Positions 23,246 through 29,591 of a stretch of 30,614 nt of DNA are shown piece after piece; within the stretch, counting starts at the first letter, position 1, and the number at the start of each line of letters is the position of its first letter. Origin of the DNA: a virus. The notes under the pieces were generated by a model. The model made no database searches, was not told the DNA's origin, and was given only the letters and a program-made list of their open reading frames with translations. Made by a program: the position numbers and the translations under genes. The DNA lies in IMG/VR virus record IMGVR_UViG_3300029309_000204, positions 1 through 30,614 of that record; one strand, given 5' to 3'.

Positions 23246-23573
23246 TTGGTATATCCCCAGCTGAATATTCTACCTCTTGACGATTATCTACCTCCTCATG
23301 AGCTTCTATTTCCTTTTTAACTATATCCTGGTAGCGACATAGATACCACATTGCCTTGCGTAAATCTCTATCCTCTTCTTTTTTGCGTGAGAGTGGGTCA
23401 AGATGTTTGTGTTTGTAAGAAAAACGATAAGTATATTTGTAATGTGAACCCAGAAGGTAAGCCTTGAATCCTTCATAGCCAAGTCTATCTCGTATGTAAT
23501 CTATGCACTCAATAGTTCCTTGTTTGTAATGGTCAGGATTAATTAATTCTATATTGTATTTAGGGTCAGCCAT
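23226..23573 (-). CDS. DUF3310 protein (nucleotide-kinase-like small protein)
   Basis: This 115-residue protein has the DUF3310 pattern. LINPDHYKQGTIECIDYIRDRLGYEGFKAYLLGSHYKYTYRF (about 10-52) corresponds to 'P.HY..g.iE.ID.i......F..f..gN..KY..R', and DLRKAMWYLCRYQDIVKKE (about 70-89) to 'DL.KA.wYL'. The family is widespread in phages beside replication genes, with no proven function. It is sometimes called nucleotide kinase from similarity to T7 gp1.7. The Asn usually before KY is His here. It starts by TAATG overlap with the DUF1064 gene. Confidence 0.85.
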   Translation of the reverse strand: MADPKYNIELINPDHYKQGTIECIDYIRDRLGYEGFKAYLLGSHYKYTYRFSYKHKHLDPLSRKKEEDRDLRKAMWYLCRYQDIVKKEIEAHEEVDNRQEVEYSAGDIPSDTEQK

Positions 23574-23878
23574 TATACCTCCTTTATCGTTATATCATAA
23601 ATAGCTTCGGTTAGTTTTTTTTTTATTCTATACACAGAAGTTTTTACTCCCTTTACATCCTCAATAATCTTATTACCATTTTCGTAGTACATAAAATCAG
23701 CAATGTATGTGCATATCTTTTTCCCACAAACTTCAATAGGAAACTTTGGTTGTAATACTAAATCACTAATTCTTTTTTGTTCTCTTAAAAATTTCAATTC
23801 TTTGTATCGCATAGCCTCTTTCTTTGAGGCAAAGGTAATACCATCAACCTCAGTTCTAATCGCTTTGTATTTTGTCAT
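23573..23878 (-). CDS. DUF1064 nuclease-like protein (PD-(D/E)XK)
   Basis: This 101-residue protein matches DUF1064: FASKKEAMRYKELKFLREQKRISDLVLQPKF (16-46), YIADFMYYENGNKIIEDVKG (58-77), then TSVYRIKKKLTEAIYDITIKEV. Conserved Glu21, Asp61 and the E-D-V-K cluster (73-76) form the PD-(D/E)XK nuclease core. Members are thought to act as small Holliday-junction-type or endodeoxyribonuclease enzymes in phage recombination, although few were tested. It would complement the exonuclease and annealing genes on the other strand. Confidence 0.85.
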   Translation of the reverse strand: MTKYKAIRTEVDGITFASKKEAMRYKELKFLREQKRISDLVLQPKFPIEVCGKKICTYIADFMYYENGNKIIEDVKGVKTSVYRIKKKLTEAIYDITIKEV

Positions 23879-24107
23879 CGTTCACTCGGTCTTTATATCG
23901 CCTTCCAGCATATAATAAATTTAAATGTTCTTCCCATTTTAGGCATACCCATCCGTAATAACCCTTTGGTTTATGATGTTTGGCTATCCAATCGTCAACT
24001 AATTCCTGTGCGTTTTTACAAGTATTAGTATCACCTACATAATAATGATTAGCTGGTGGAGGGTAGTTAGAAAAAACCATAATCCAAATTGCAAATTTAA
24101 CAAACAC
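23856..24107 (-). CDS. Small protein with N-terminal hydrophobic segment, GTG start
   Basis: This 83-residue protein starts at GTG, which shares its G with the stop of the RHH gene (TAGTG). The N-terminus (MFVKFAIWIMVF) could be a short signal or anchor. Next come NHYYVGDTNTCKNAQELVDDWIAKHHKPKGYYGWVCLKW and a charged end. The two Cys (about 30 and 55) could pair in the periplasm. Similar Cys-containing 'KGYYGW.C' proteins occur in marine phages; function unknown. A start at the ATG at 24080 is also possible. It overlaps the DUF1064 gene by 23 bases. Confidence 0.55.
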   Translation of the reverse strand: MFVKFAIWIMVFSNYPPPANHYYVGDTNTCKNAQELVDDWIAKHHKPKGYYGWVCLKWEEHLNLLYAGRRYKDRVNDDKIQSD

Positions 24108-24262
24108 TACAAACCAAACAATCTTCTGAATGCACCGTGGTCCTGTAAACCCTCCTCACAATAATGTTCAACAAGTCTACCCATAGGAACTCTTTTATTT
24201 TTAGATTCTTTCTTTAATCTGTCGTAAACTCTCTCATCAATTCTAATAAATAAACCTTTCAT
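24107..24262 (-). CDS. Ribbon-helix-helix (Arc/CopG-type) repressor-like protein
   Basis: This 51-residue protein starts MKGLFIRIDERVYDRLKKES and ends with MGRLVEHYCEEGLQDHGAFRRLFGL. A short beta strand (GLFIRID), then a helix (ERVYDRLKKESK), a turn (KNKRVPMG) and a second helix (RLVEHYCEEGLQ) fit the RHH fold. Strand residues would contact operator DNA as a dimer. AAAGGA lies 5 bases before the ATG at 24262, and an in-frame ATG two codons upstream is less favoured. It is the first gene of the minus operon and faces the plus-strand block across a region rich in TAGGCA half-sites, so it is likely the repressor of one or both promoters. Confidence 0.75.
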   Translation of the reverse strand: MKGLFIRIDERVYDRLKKESKNKRVPMGRLVEHYCEEGLQDHGAFRRLFGL

Positions 24263-24276
24263 AATCATCCTTTCTG

Positions 24277-24328
24277 TGCCTACCTATGGCTAGTTATGGG
24301 GAAGGATACCAATAAATATAGGTAGGCA
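24277..24328. promoter_or_regulatory. Perfect 11-bp inverted repeat, probable operator
   Basis: TGCCTACCTAT (24277-24287) and ATAGGTAGGCA (24318-24328) are perfect inverted copies separated by 30 bases, in the gap between the RHH gene and the plus-strand operon. The inner arm ends one base before the -35 box of the plus promoter, and the outer arm sits 14 bases from the RHH start codon. Two separate half-sites bound by RHH dimers, with looping, are likely. A recombinase crossover site is an alternative, since a serine recombinase is encoded nearby. Confidence 0.6.
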
Positions 24329-24329
24329 T

Positions 24330-24357
24330 TTGACAATATATCAGAAATATATATACT
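24330..24357 (+). promoter_or_regulatory. Sigma-70-like promoter of the plus-strand recombination operon
   Basis: A perfect TTGACA (24330-24335) is followed after 16 bases by TATACT (24352-24357), one mismatch from TATAAT. Transcription would begin near 24364, where the second TAGGCA palindrome lies. The leader is short, with AAGGAAGG in front of the first ATG at 24399. This is the best promoter match in the window. Confidence 0.75.
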
Positions 24358-24363
24358 GTATAG

Positions 24364-24379
24364 TAGGCAATTATGCCTA
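24364..24379. promoter_or_regulatory. Palindromic operator TAGGCA-ATTA-TGCCTA at the transcription start
   Basis: TAGGCAATTATGCCTA has perfect 6-base arms around ATTA. It carries the same half-site as the inverted repeat at 24277-24328, giving four copies in about 100 bases. It overlaps the predicted +1 of the plus promoter, a classical position for repression, so the RHH protein at 24107-24262 probably binds here. Confidence 0.6.
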
Positions 24380-24398
24380 TAACAAAGGAAGGTAAATA

Positions 24399-24689
24399 AT
24401 GTATATTAAAGATTTAATTAACAACTTTGAAACACTTAACAAAACCCACAAATTTATTTTATCTGCTGGCATTAATCTAAAACATTTAGGAGTTTCTGGA
24501 TATGTGCATGAACCAGAAATTTTGAGTGTTAGTAACGACATTGATGAGTTTGGTAATGTATATGTTGAATTTTTGTTTAAAAATACACCAGAAAATAAGC
24601 AAGCATTTGAAGAGCTTCAAGGATACACCCATGCCATGATGCCTATTGATGATGATTTTTATTCAGAAGTTATTTTGGAGAAGAGGTAG
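24399..24689 (+). CDS. First gene of the plus operon, unknown
   Basis: This 96-residue protein begins MYIKDLINNFETLNKTHKF and contains LSAGINLKHLGVSGYVHEPE, FGNVYVEFLFKNTPENKQAFEELQGYTHAMMPIDDDFYSEV. It is mildly acidic, mixed alpha/beta, without Cys or membrane segments. An AAGGAAGG site lies 7 bases upstream. It directly follows the operator-promoter region. I do not recognise it. Immediate-early position suggests regulation of recombination or takeover of the host, but that is a guess. Confidence 0.6.
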   Translation: MYIKDLINNFETLNKTHKFILSAGINLKHLGVSGYVHEPEILSVSNDIDEFGNVYVEFLFKNTPENKQAFEELQGYTHAMMPIDDDFYSEVILEKR

Positions 24690-24694
24690 TTATA

Positions 24695-25405
24695 ATGATA
24701 GTAGCATACATCAGATTAAGTAATGACCAATCAGATATTGATAGGCAAAAGTTTATTATAAATGATTACATAAATCGTAATAACATTACAGACGATGTTC
24801 AGTTTGTTGAGGAGATAGGTACTTCAGGTGGAGTGCCTATCCTTGACAGACCGAAACTAGGTTCTGTTCTCAAAACTGCACCAAAAGGCACAACGATTCT
24901 AACTGCTGACTTGTCTAGGTTAGGTCGTCTAGACTATGACATGATGAAGTTTAGAGATAATAAAAATTTTAATTTAGTGGTGTGTAATAATCCAGAGATA
25001 ACTAAAGATAAAAATAGAATTATGTTTGGTGTCAATGCTATTATGGATGACCAATACAGAAGAGATTTATCTGCCAAGCAAAAAGAAAAATGTTTAGAAA
25101 TGAAAACTTCTATTGCTGAAAAAGGTTATTACATTACTAAATCCACAAATCGTAAGATGACGAAACTCGGTGTGCATAACTCTATGGATAAAGCAAGAGC
25201 AAAAGCAACAGAAGCTCTGAAACAAAAAGCAATAAATAATTTATCCAAAGTTCAGATTCATCTTAACGATGCAAAGAATCATTCCAGGTCTTTACTTGGT
25301 ATGGCTAATTATTTAAATGTTCGTAACATAAAAACTGCCAGAGGTTGTAGTTGGAGTGCCTCCACAGTTAAGAGAGCTTTAGATAGAATATCAACACTTC
25401 ACTAG
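24695..25405 (+). CDS. Serine recombinase (resolvase/integrase type, small)
   Basis: This 236-residue protein has the resolvase catalytic domain: AYIRLSNDQSDIDRQ with nucleophile Ser9, then EEIGTSGGVPILDRPKLGSVL and ILTADLSRLGRLD (69-80) with Arg75 and Arg78. The C-terminal part has SLLGMANYLNVRNIKTARGCSWSASTVKRALDRI (about 199-232), the helix-turn-helix-like 'A..LN..ni.T..G..Ws..tV...L.R' of recombinases. It is longer than Tn3 resolvases (about 185) but much shorter than large serine integrases (over 400), lacking their zinc and coiled-coil domains. It may invert or resolve DNA, or integrate the phage. No attachment site is identifiable. Confidence 0.85.
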   Translation: MIVAYIRLSNDQSDIDRQKFIINDYINRNNITDDVQFVEEIGTSGGVPILDRPKLGSVLKTAPKGTTILTADLSRLGRLDYDMMKFRDNKNFNLVVCNNPEITKDKNRIMFGVNAIMDDQYRRDLSAKQKEKCLEMKTSIAEKGYYITKSTNRKMTKLGVHNSMDKARAKATEALKQKAINNLSKVQIHLNDAKNHSRSLLGMANYLNVRNIKTARGCSWSASTVKRALDRISTLH

Positions 25406-25413
25406 GAGAAATA

Positions 25414-25620
25414 ATGGAAACATTAATTATTGGTCTTGTCTTTAACTTGTACTCTTGGAGCAATGCAGACTTCTTTGTGCAAAAGAAAAACAATGAAAGA
25501 CAATATACTTGCGTATGGGTTGATAAAGGTTGGTCAAAGGCTGACCCAAAAAACCCATCGCTTAATGTATTCGGCTATACGAAATATAAACAACAATGTG
25601 TAACAAAGGAGAAAGAATGA
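25414..25620 (+). CDS. Small exported or membrane-anchored protein, unknown
   Basis: This 68-residue protein has a hydrophobic N-terminus (METLIIGLVFNLYSW) that may be a signal or anchor, then a polar part with QYTCVWVDKGWSKADPKN and YTKYKQQCVTKEKE. The two Cys could pair outside the membrane. AGGAG lies 6 bases before the start. The stop overlaps the next ATG (ATGA). It could be a superinfection or envelope-modifying factor, but there is no family match. Confidence 0.55.
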   Translation: METLIIGLVFNLYSWSNADFFVQKKNNERQYTCVWVDKGWSKADPKNPSLNVFGYTKYKQQCVTKEKE

Positions 25621-25802
25621 GAAATAAAATATTAAAACATCTCAAAGATTATCTGGAGGTAATACCTTCAATACTTTTAATAACAATATTTATGGTCATG
25701 GCATATATGTTTTTGCTTGTAACTTGTGCCTCTGATGATGAATGTTATAACCTTCATATGAACCCAATACAGGAAGTGCCTTATGTCAGCAATAATGAAT
25801 AA
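25617..25802 (+). CDS. Small single-span membrane protein
   Basis: The start ATG at 25617 has AAAGGAGAAAG upstream and overlaps the previous stop (ATGA). A longer frame from 25596 lacks this. The 61-residue product begins MRNKILKHLKDYLEVIPSIL, with one membrane span (about 18-40, SILLITIFMVMAYMFLLVTC) and an acidic tail with Cys and Asp. It may work with the preceding small exported gene. The end overlaps the exonuclease gene by 20 bases. Confidence 0.6.
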   Translation: MRNKILKHLKDYLEVIPSILLITIFMVMAYMFLLVTCASDDECYNLHMNPIQEVPYVSNNE

Positions 25803-26742
25803 ATTTAGTCATGATGGATTTGAAATTGGAGCTTCTAAAATCGGTGTTATTGTCCTTGGTAAAAACAATTTCTATGTCAGAGAATATCTTCGCTACCAAT
25901 TTAGAAGGATTCAGTTAGGTGAGATTGAACAAATGGATTCTACATCAGCTCCCAATGCAGCAAAGAGAGGTCAATATCTTGAACCTGGATTGAGAGAATG
26001 GGTATCCGATGAGCTTGATGAGTTATGTTCTCAACAAGAAGGAAGGATGTCCTGTAATCTTCATATACCTAAAGAAGGTTTTCATAAAAAAAAATATAAG
26101 ATGGCAGCTTCTCTGGATGGTATTCTTGAAATCAAGGGTGGTGTTCTTCCGTTCTACGATAGGTTAGAGGATAAGATGGTAAACCTAGAAGGATTCGGAG
26201 TCTGTGAAATAAAGACTCAAGGATATAATAAAGATGCACCAACCTACGAGAACATACTACAAGTTCAAGCTCAGATGTTTTGTTCTGGTTATAAATGGGC
26301 AATCATAGGTAAGCTCGGTCCTAATCTTAAATTTGATATGTATGTCTACGAGTCTGATAAGGAGATTCAGGATACTATTGTTCAAGCGGTAAAAGATTTC
26401 TGGAAAAGAGTTGAGGATGATATTCCCTATGATGATGATAGTGAACCAGAAAAAACTTTCGTTGATTGGACTAATCACAGAAAGAGTAATGAGGTAATGA
26501 ATTATATTACTGACTTTGATAACTGCGATAAAGAAATTAAGGAACAAAAGCTATTAAAAGAGAATGCCAGAGAAAAGATTATTGGTACTCTTAAATCTGA
26601 AAATGTTTCTTACATTACAATCAATGATAGAAAGGTGGCACTAGATACTATCGTTAGAAAGGCTACTCCAGAAAAGATAGTTCCAGCAAAACCAGAATCT
26701 CAATATGAAAAATTAACAGTAAAGGAAATCAAAGATGAATAA
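25783..26742 (+). CDS. YqaJ-type phage recombination exonuclease
   Basis: This 319-residue protein has the lambda-exonuclease-type core. RGQYLEPGLREWV (62-74) gives Glu67, MAASLDGILEI (108-117) gives Asp112, GVCEIKTQG (139-147) gives the E-x-K pair Glu142/Lys144, and ENILQVQAQMFCSGY (156-170) gives the conserved Gln. These are the PD-(D/E)XK residues of YqaJ viral recombinases, which resect double-stranded DNA ends 5' to 3'. The start ATG at 25783 has AGGAAG 8 bases upstream. The C-terminal 100 residues are Lys/Glu-rich and may bind its partner, the annealing protein encoded next with an 8-base overlap. Confidence 0.88.
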   Translation: MSAIMNKFSHDGFEIGASKIGVIVLGKNNFYVREYLRYQFRRIQLGEIEQMDSTSAPNAAKRGQYLEPGLREWVSDELDELCSQQEGRMSCNLHIPKEGFHKKKYKMAASLDGILEIKGGVLPFYDRLEDKMVNLEGFGVCEIKTQGYNKDAPTYENILQVQAQMFCSGYKWAIIGKLGPNLKFDMYVYESDKEIQDTIVQAVKDFWKRVEDDIPYDDDSEPEKTFVDWTNHRKSNEVMNYITDFDNCDKEIKEQKLLKENAREKIIGTLKSENVSYITINDRKVALDTIVRKATPEKIVPAKPESQYEKLTVKEIKDE

Positions 26743-27469
26743 AATGAAAGATATGATGAATAAAATCCAAGAGTTAAATCAGACTCAAGGAATAACTCAA
26801 AAAGGTGGTAAAAAATATACGCAAGTTCAAGACAGAGTTGATGTCTTTAGAAAGTATTGCGAATTTAATTATGGTATAGAAACTTCTATGGTTATTGATG
26901 ATGGTACGCGAATAGTTTTTAAAGCTGTAATCAAAGACCTTGAAGGTACTATAATTGGATGTGGATATGCCGAAGAAATTAGAGGACAGGGTTATGTTAA
27001 TAAATTCTCTCCTGTTGAAAACTGTGAAACGAGTGCAATCGGTAGAGCTTTATCTAGTTGTGGACTAAGTGGTGGTGAATATGCCTCATCCTTGGAGATG
27101 GACATAGCTAAAAAGAAAAAAAAAGCCACAGAGAAAGCCACCAAGTCGCAAAACGCAGGTAAGATGAGTGGCAGTACCAAAGACTTAAAAGAGGCTATAC
27201 AACAAGCTAATATCCCTGAATGGACACTATCGTTTCCTGGTGGTAAGAAAAAAACATACGAAACACCAAATGACCTTATTGATGATATTGATTCAATGTT
27301 AGATAAGATATTTGAAAGCGATAAGAAAAGACCAGATGAAAAAATACAATACATTAAAGATTTTTTTGAGTTAAATGATACTCGGATTGCTTATCTTAGA
27401 AAAATAAATAATGACGATACTTTTAGTAACATAGACGAAAAAATTAGGAGGTTTGAAGATGAAAACTAA
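26735..27469 (+). CDS. Probable single-strand annealing protein
   Basis: This 244-residue protein follows the exonuclease with an overlap, as exonuclease/annealase pairs usually do. Its core reads VFKAVIKDLEGTIIGCGYAEEIR (61-83), then GYVNKFSPVENCETSAIGRALSSCG (86-110). The 'ENCETSAIGRAL' motif is conserved in many phage proteins of the Rad52/Erf-like annealing group, as I remember them. Next comes a Lys-rich linker (about 125-150), then a C-terminal domain from PEWTLSFPGGKKKTY, reminiscent of a small binding module. The role would be to anneal strands made by the exonuclease. The assignment to a specific annealase family is uncertain. Confidence 0.65.
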   Translation: MNKMKDMMNKIQELNQTQGITQKGGKKYTQVQDRVDVFRKYCEFNYGIETSMVIDDGTRIVFKAVIKDLEGTIIGCGYAEEIRGQGYVNKFSPVENCETSAIGRALSSCGLSGGEYASSLEMDIAKKKKKATEKATKSQNAGKMSGSTKDLKEAIQQANIPEWTLSFPGGKKKTYETPNDLIDDIDSMLDKIFESDKKRPDEKIQYIKDFFELNDTRIAYLRKINNDDTFSNIDEKIRRFEDEN

Positions 27470-27665
27470 ATCGTTAAAAGAAAGTGTATTTGACTTTATA
27501 ATATCCTACTCTAGCAGTAATGGATTCCCACCAACTCAAGCAGAGATTGCTGATGCACTTGGACATAATACTCGTTCAGCAGTAATACAAGCCTTAACAA
27601 AATTAGAGGTTGATAAAAAGATAACGAGAATCAAAGGTTCATCAAGGTCAATCAGAATACTTTAG
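27459..27665 (+). CDS. LexA-like winged-helix DNA-binding domain, stand-alone
   Basis: From ATG at 27459 (AGGAGG 7 bases upstream) the protein has 68 residues; a TTG at 27453 is too close to that site. The sequence fits the LexA N-terminal domain: VFDFIISYSSSNGFPPTQAE, IADALGHNTRSAVIQALTKLE, then KKITRIKGSSRSIRIL. The usual 'nG.pPT..EIA..lG......v...L..Le.kg.I.r....sR.i..' is clear. There is no peptidase domain, so it cannot self-cleave. It may regulate the phage operon or interfere with LexA sites of the host. It overlaps the annealase gene by 11 bases and the convergent nuclease gene tail to tail by 18. Confidence 0.8.
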   Translation: MKTKSLKESVFDFIISYSSSNGFPPTQAEIADALGHNTRSAVIQALTKLEVDKKITRIKGSSRSIRIL

Positions 27666-28055
27666 GGTACGCATTGCCTGATTCCATGTGATGAGGGCAA
27701 TGTCTTTTTTTTTAAACTCAGAAATTTTAACTCTTGCTGTAACATTTACTTTTGTTTTGACAGGCATAAATATAACTGATTTTTCTGGGATAGCTACTAA
27801 TCCGATAACATCACATTCTTTTCTGGTAAGTGCAATTTTTTTCTTAGCTCCCTTTGATGTAGTAAACATATAAACATTTTTTCTACGAGTATCAGGAACT
27901 GTTCTGGCTTTAACTTGTACTCGTATTAATCTACTATTGTAATGAGCAGCTAAATCAAATCCGTTAATGTGTGCAATCTCATTGGGAATACCTATCTCCT
28001 CTAATCGTAAACAACAGATTAACTCCCCAATCCTACCGACAGTAAGCTCAGACAT
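27648..28055 (-). CDS. PD-(D/E)XK endonuclease-like protein
   Basis: This 135-residue protein has VGRIGELICCLRLEEIGIPN (6-25) with Glu11, GFDLAAH with Asp34, and IRVQVKART with the Q-V-K motif (47-49). That is the E...D...QxK arrangement of the PD-(D/E)XK endonuclease group (PDDEXK_5 or group-intron-type). The remainder is basic with Thr/Lys-rich strands. It is the last gene of the lysis-side minus operon and overlaps the plus operon's last gene tail to tail. The substrate is unknown: possibly host DNA degradation, recombination or packaging. Confidence 0.75.
   Translation of the reverse strand: MSELTVGRIGELICCLRLEEIGIPNEIAHINGFDLAAHYNSRLIRVQVKARTVPDTRRKNVYMFTTSKGAKKKIALTRKECDVIGLVAIPEKSVIFMPVKTKVNVTARVKISEFKKKDIALITWNQAMRTLKYSD
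27671..27713 (+). terminator. Rho-independent terminator of the plus operon, inside the convergent gene
   Basis: CATTGCC (27672-27678) and GGCAATG (27696-27702) make a perfect 7-bp stem, with one extra G-U pair, around a 17-base loop. TCTTTTTTTTT follows (27703-27713). It starts six bases after the end of the LexA-like gene and works for the plus strand only. It lies within the coding 3' end of the minus-strand nuclease, so the DNA serves two functions. Confidence 0.75.
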
Positions 28056-28056
28056 T

Positions 28057-28512
28057 TTAGATTACCAATCCCTTGGCATATCCTTTCTCTTTACTGTAAG
28101 TTAATACTTCTTTTCTATTTTCTCCAGAGGTTAGACTTACATGAACCCACCCTGAGTTCATATCTCCTGGTGTGTAACATTCCAGAATACATTGGTCAAA
28201 ATCAAAATGGTTGATTATCATTTCCGCAAGGTTGAGAGTTGACATTCCAAGAGCTTCTATATCCACAGCCTCTCCCTTACAATGTTGTGAGTTTGCATTT
28301 GAACCTATTGCCTCACATAATTTAGCGGACCTGTAACCTGAAGTAACAATTATTGGTTTGTCAATTTTTTCTCGCAAGGGTTCAAGTATCTGACTACATA
28401 AGAAAGTAAGTTTAGGTATAACTTCTTCTGGAGGTGTATTATCAATACCCATACGAGCAGCTGTCTGTGACTTTGTAAACTCTGAAAGTTTGAAATGTTT
28501 TGATAGTTGCAT
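28057..28512 (-). CDS. Endolysin: M15-type D-Ala-D-Ala carboxypeptidase
   Basis: This 151-residue protein has the peptidase M15_3 fold motifs: LSEFTKSQTAARMGIDNTPP at the start, IIVTSGYRS (54-62), NSQHCKGEAVDI (74-85) with zinc ligands His77 and Asp84, and GWVHVS (121-126) with His124. It cuts the peptide cross-links of peptidoglycan. There is no signal peptide, so access to the wall depends on the holin gene just upstream, one base away. The size fits this lysin family. Confidence 0.92.
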   Translation of the reverse strand: MQLSKHFKLSEFTKSQTAARMGIDNTPPEEVIPKLTFLCSQILEPLREKIDKPIIVTSGYRSAKLCEAIGSNANSQHCKGEAVDIEALGMSTLNLAEMIINHFDFDQCILECYTPGDMNSGWVHVSLTSGENRKEVLTYSKEKGYAKGLVI

Positions 28513-28513
28513 T

Positions 28514-28924
28514 TTACTTCTTCATGTTTTCTCTAGCTACACCCTTAACTTTTTCATATCCTCTAATTCCAGACATTCCTAAAAGTGCAACTGTTAAACT
28601 TATAAGTTCACCTGTGTCCACAAAATTAGGCATATTTATTTCTGGTGCGAACAAATGTGTAAACCAAGTTAGAATTGGTAATATAAAAAAATTAACAAAT
28701 AATCCAATCGCACATACCCACATGATAGCTGGTCTTGCACCAGCCACAAACATACTTGGATGTTTAGCTGCTTCCGTATTTGCTTTGGCTTGTTCTTTTG
28801 CTAGAGCATTTGCGTGTTTTTCAGACATCGTAGCTATGTCATGAGCTAGTCTATTCTTCTGGTCTTTATCTTCTATAAACTTATCTAGTAACGAGGTCAC
28901 AGGACCTATTAAAGCAGTTAACAT
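28514..28924 (-). CDS. Holin, three-transmembrane type
   Basis: This 136-residue protein has a charged N-terminal helix (IEDKDQKNRLAHDIATMSEKHANALAKEQAKANTEAAKHP), then MFVAGARPAIMWVCAIGLFVNFFILPILTW (about 57-87), a loop and LISLTVALLGMSGIRGYEKVKGV (about 105-128). The 'W..m.g..Rp.im.v...gl...f...P' and C-terminal 'llGm.G.rgyEK.kg' patterns fit the 3TM holin superfamily (GTA holin type). It makes the membrane lesion that frees the endolysin. An ideal AAGGAGGT lies before the ATG. Confidence 0.88.
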   Translation of the reverse strand: MLTALIGPVTSLLDKFIEDKDQKNRLAHDIATMSEKHANALAKEQAKANTEAAKHPSMFVAGARPAIMWVCAIGLFVNFFILPILTWFTHLFAPEINMPNFVDTGELISLTVALLGMSGIRGYEKVKGVARENMKK

Positions 28925-28933
28925 TCTACCTCC

Positions 28934-29116
28934 TTAATGTAGACTCTCACCCTCTATGGCAATCATGTCTGTATTTAACATTATATTTAAGTGTTCTGCA
29001 AGTTTATTTGCATCGTTCATATCCTTGCATCCAAAGAATCTAATACATACTGTTGGCGGTTGTTTACGATTTTTTTTCTTTTCTATCTCAACAGTAAATG
29101 TATAGAAGTCTGTCAT
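28934..29116 (-). CDS. Small lysis-cluster protein, unknown
   Basis: This 60-residue protein begins MTDFYTFTVEIEKKKNRKQP and continues CIRFFGCKDMNDANKLAEHLNIMLNTDMI. It has two Cys, a beta-strand start and a helical end. It starts by ATGA overlap with the preceding gene and lies nine bases before the holin gene. I do not recognise a family. The soluble fold and position could suggest an antiholin or regulator, but this is speculative. Confidence 0.5.
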   Translation of the reverse strand: MTDFYTFTVEIEKKKNRKQPPTVCIRFFGCKDMNDANKLAEHLNIMLNTDMIAIEGESLH

Positions 29117-29589
29117 TTTACTCTCATCAAATAATAAAATTCTATTAGTAATATTGTAACCGCTAATCCTACAGAACCAAGTATTATTAAAGTATTTCTA
29201 ATTCTTTTTTTTCTGGCTATCTGTTCTTTAATTCTTTGTTTATTTAAAGCTCGTTGATGAGCAATTTCTTTTTGTAACTGTTCCCACTTATTTAAACCAT
29301 CATCAACATACAATAAAAAAATTTCTCTGAGTTCTGCTCGTTTTTTTTCTATCTCTTGTTTACGGATAAAAGCAGCGATAGCATCCTGTTCAACTCCTGT
29401 AAACTTACCGAGGAAACCTGTGTTACCTTTTCTTGATGAGTGTGTTTCTAAATGAGCTTCATTACTCGCCCACTTCATTATAGGTGAAGCCAGTTCATGC
29501 AATTCTTTTCCTGCTTTAATACCTCTTTCAACTAAGGATATACCTGTCTTGATTGCAGCAAAAGCGGTTAATGGGTCAATGAGAGCCAT
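29113..29589 (-). CDS. Protein with C-terminal membrane span and long helix (lysis or entry cluster)
   Basis: This 158-residue protein begins MALIDPLTAFAAIKTGISLVERG and continues IKAGKELHELASPIMKWA. A long charged helix (about 75-130, IRKQEIEKKRAELREIFLLYV and onward) leads to one C-terminal membrane span (about 133-153, NTLIILGSVGLAVTILLIEFYYL). The DP.TAF.AIK.GISLVE..I..GKE start is common in marine phage proteins found near holin genes. The function is unknown. Topology would put the helix in the cytoplasm or periplasm; spanin-like roles would need a different order, so I do not call it a spanin. Confidence 0.6.
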   Translation of the reverse strand: MALIDPLTAFAAIKTGISLVERGIKAGKELHELASPIMKWASNEAHLETHSSRKGNTGFLGKFTGVEQDAIAAFIRKQEIEKKRAELREIFLLYVDDGLNKWEQLQKEIAHQRALNKQRIKEQIARKKRIRNTLIILGSVGLAVTILLIEFYYLMRVK

Positions 29590-29591
29590 CG

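Noticed and set aside
24288-24330. A minus-strand promoter for the RHH gene
   Set aside because: TTGTCA is present opposite the plus -35, but I see no convincing -10 at proper distance, so no site is assigned.
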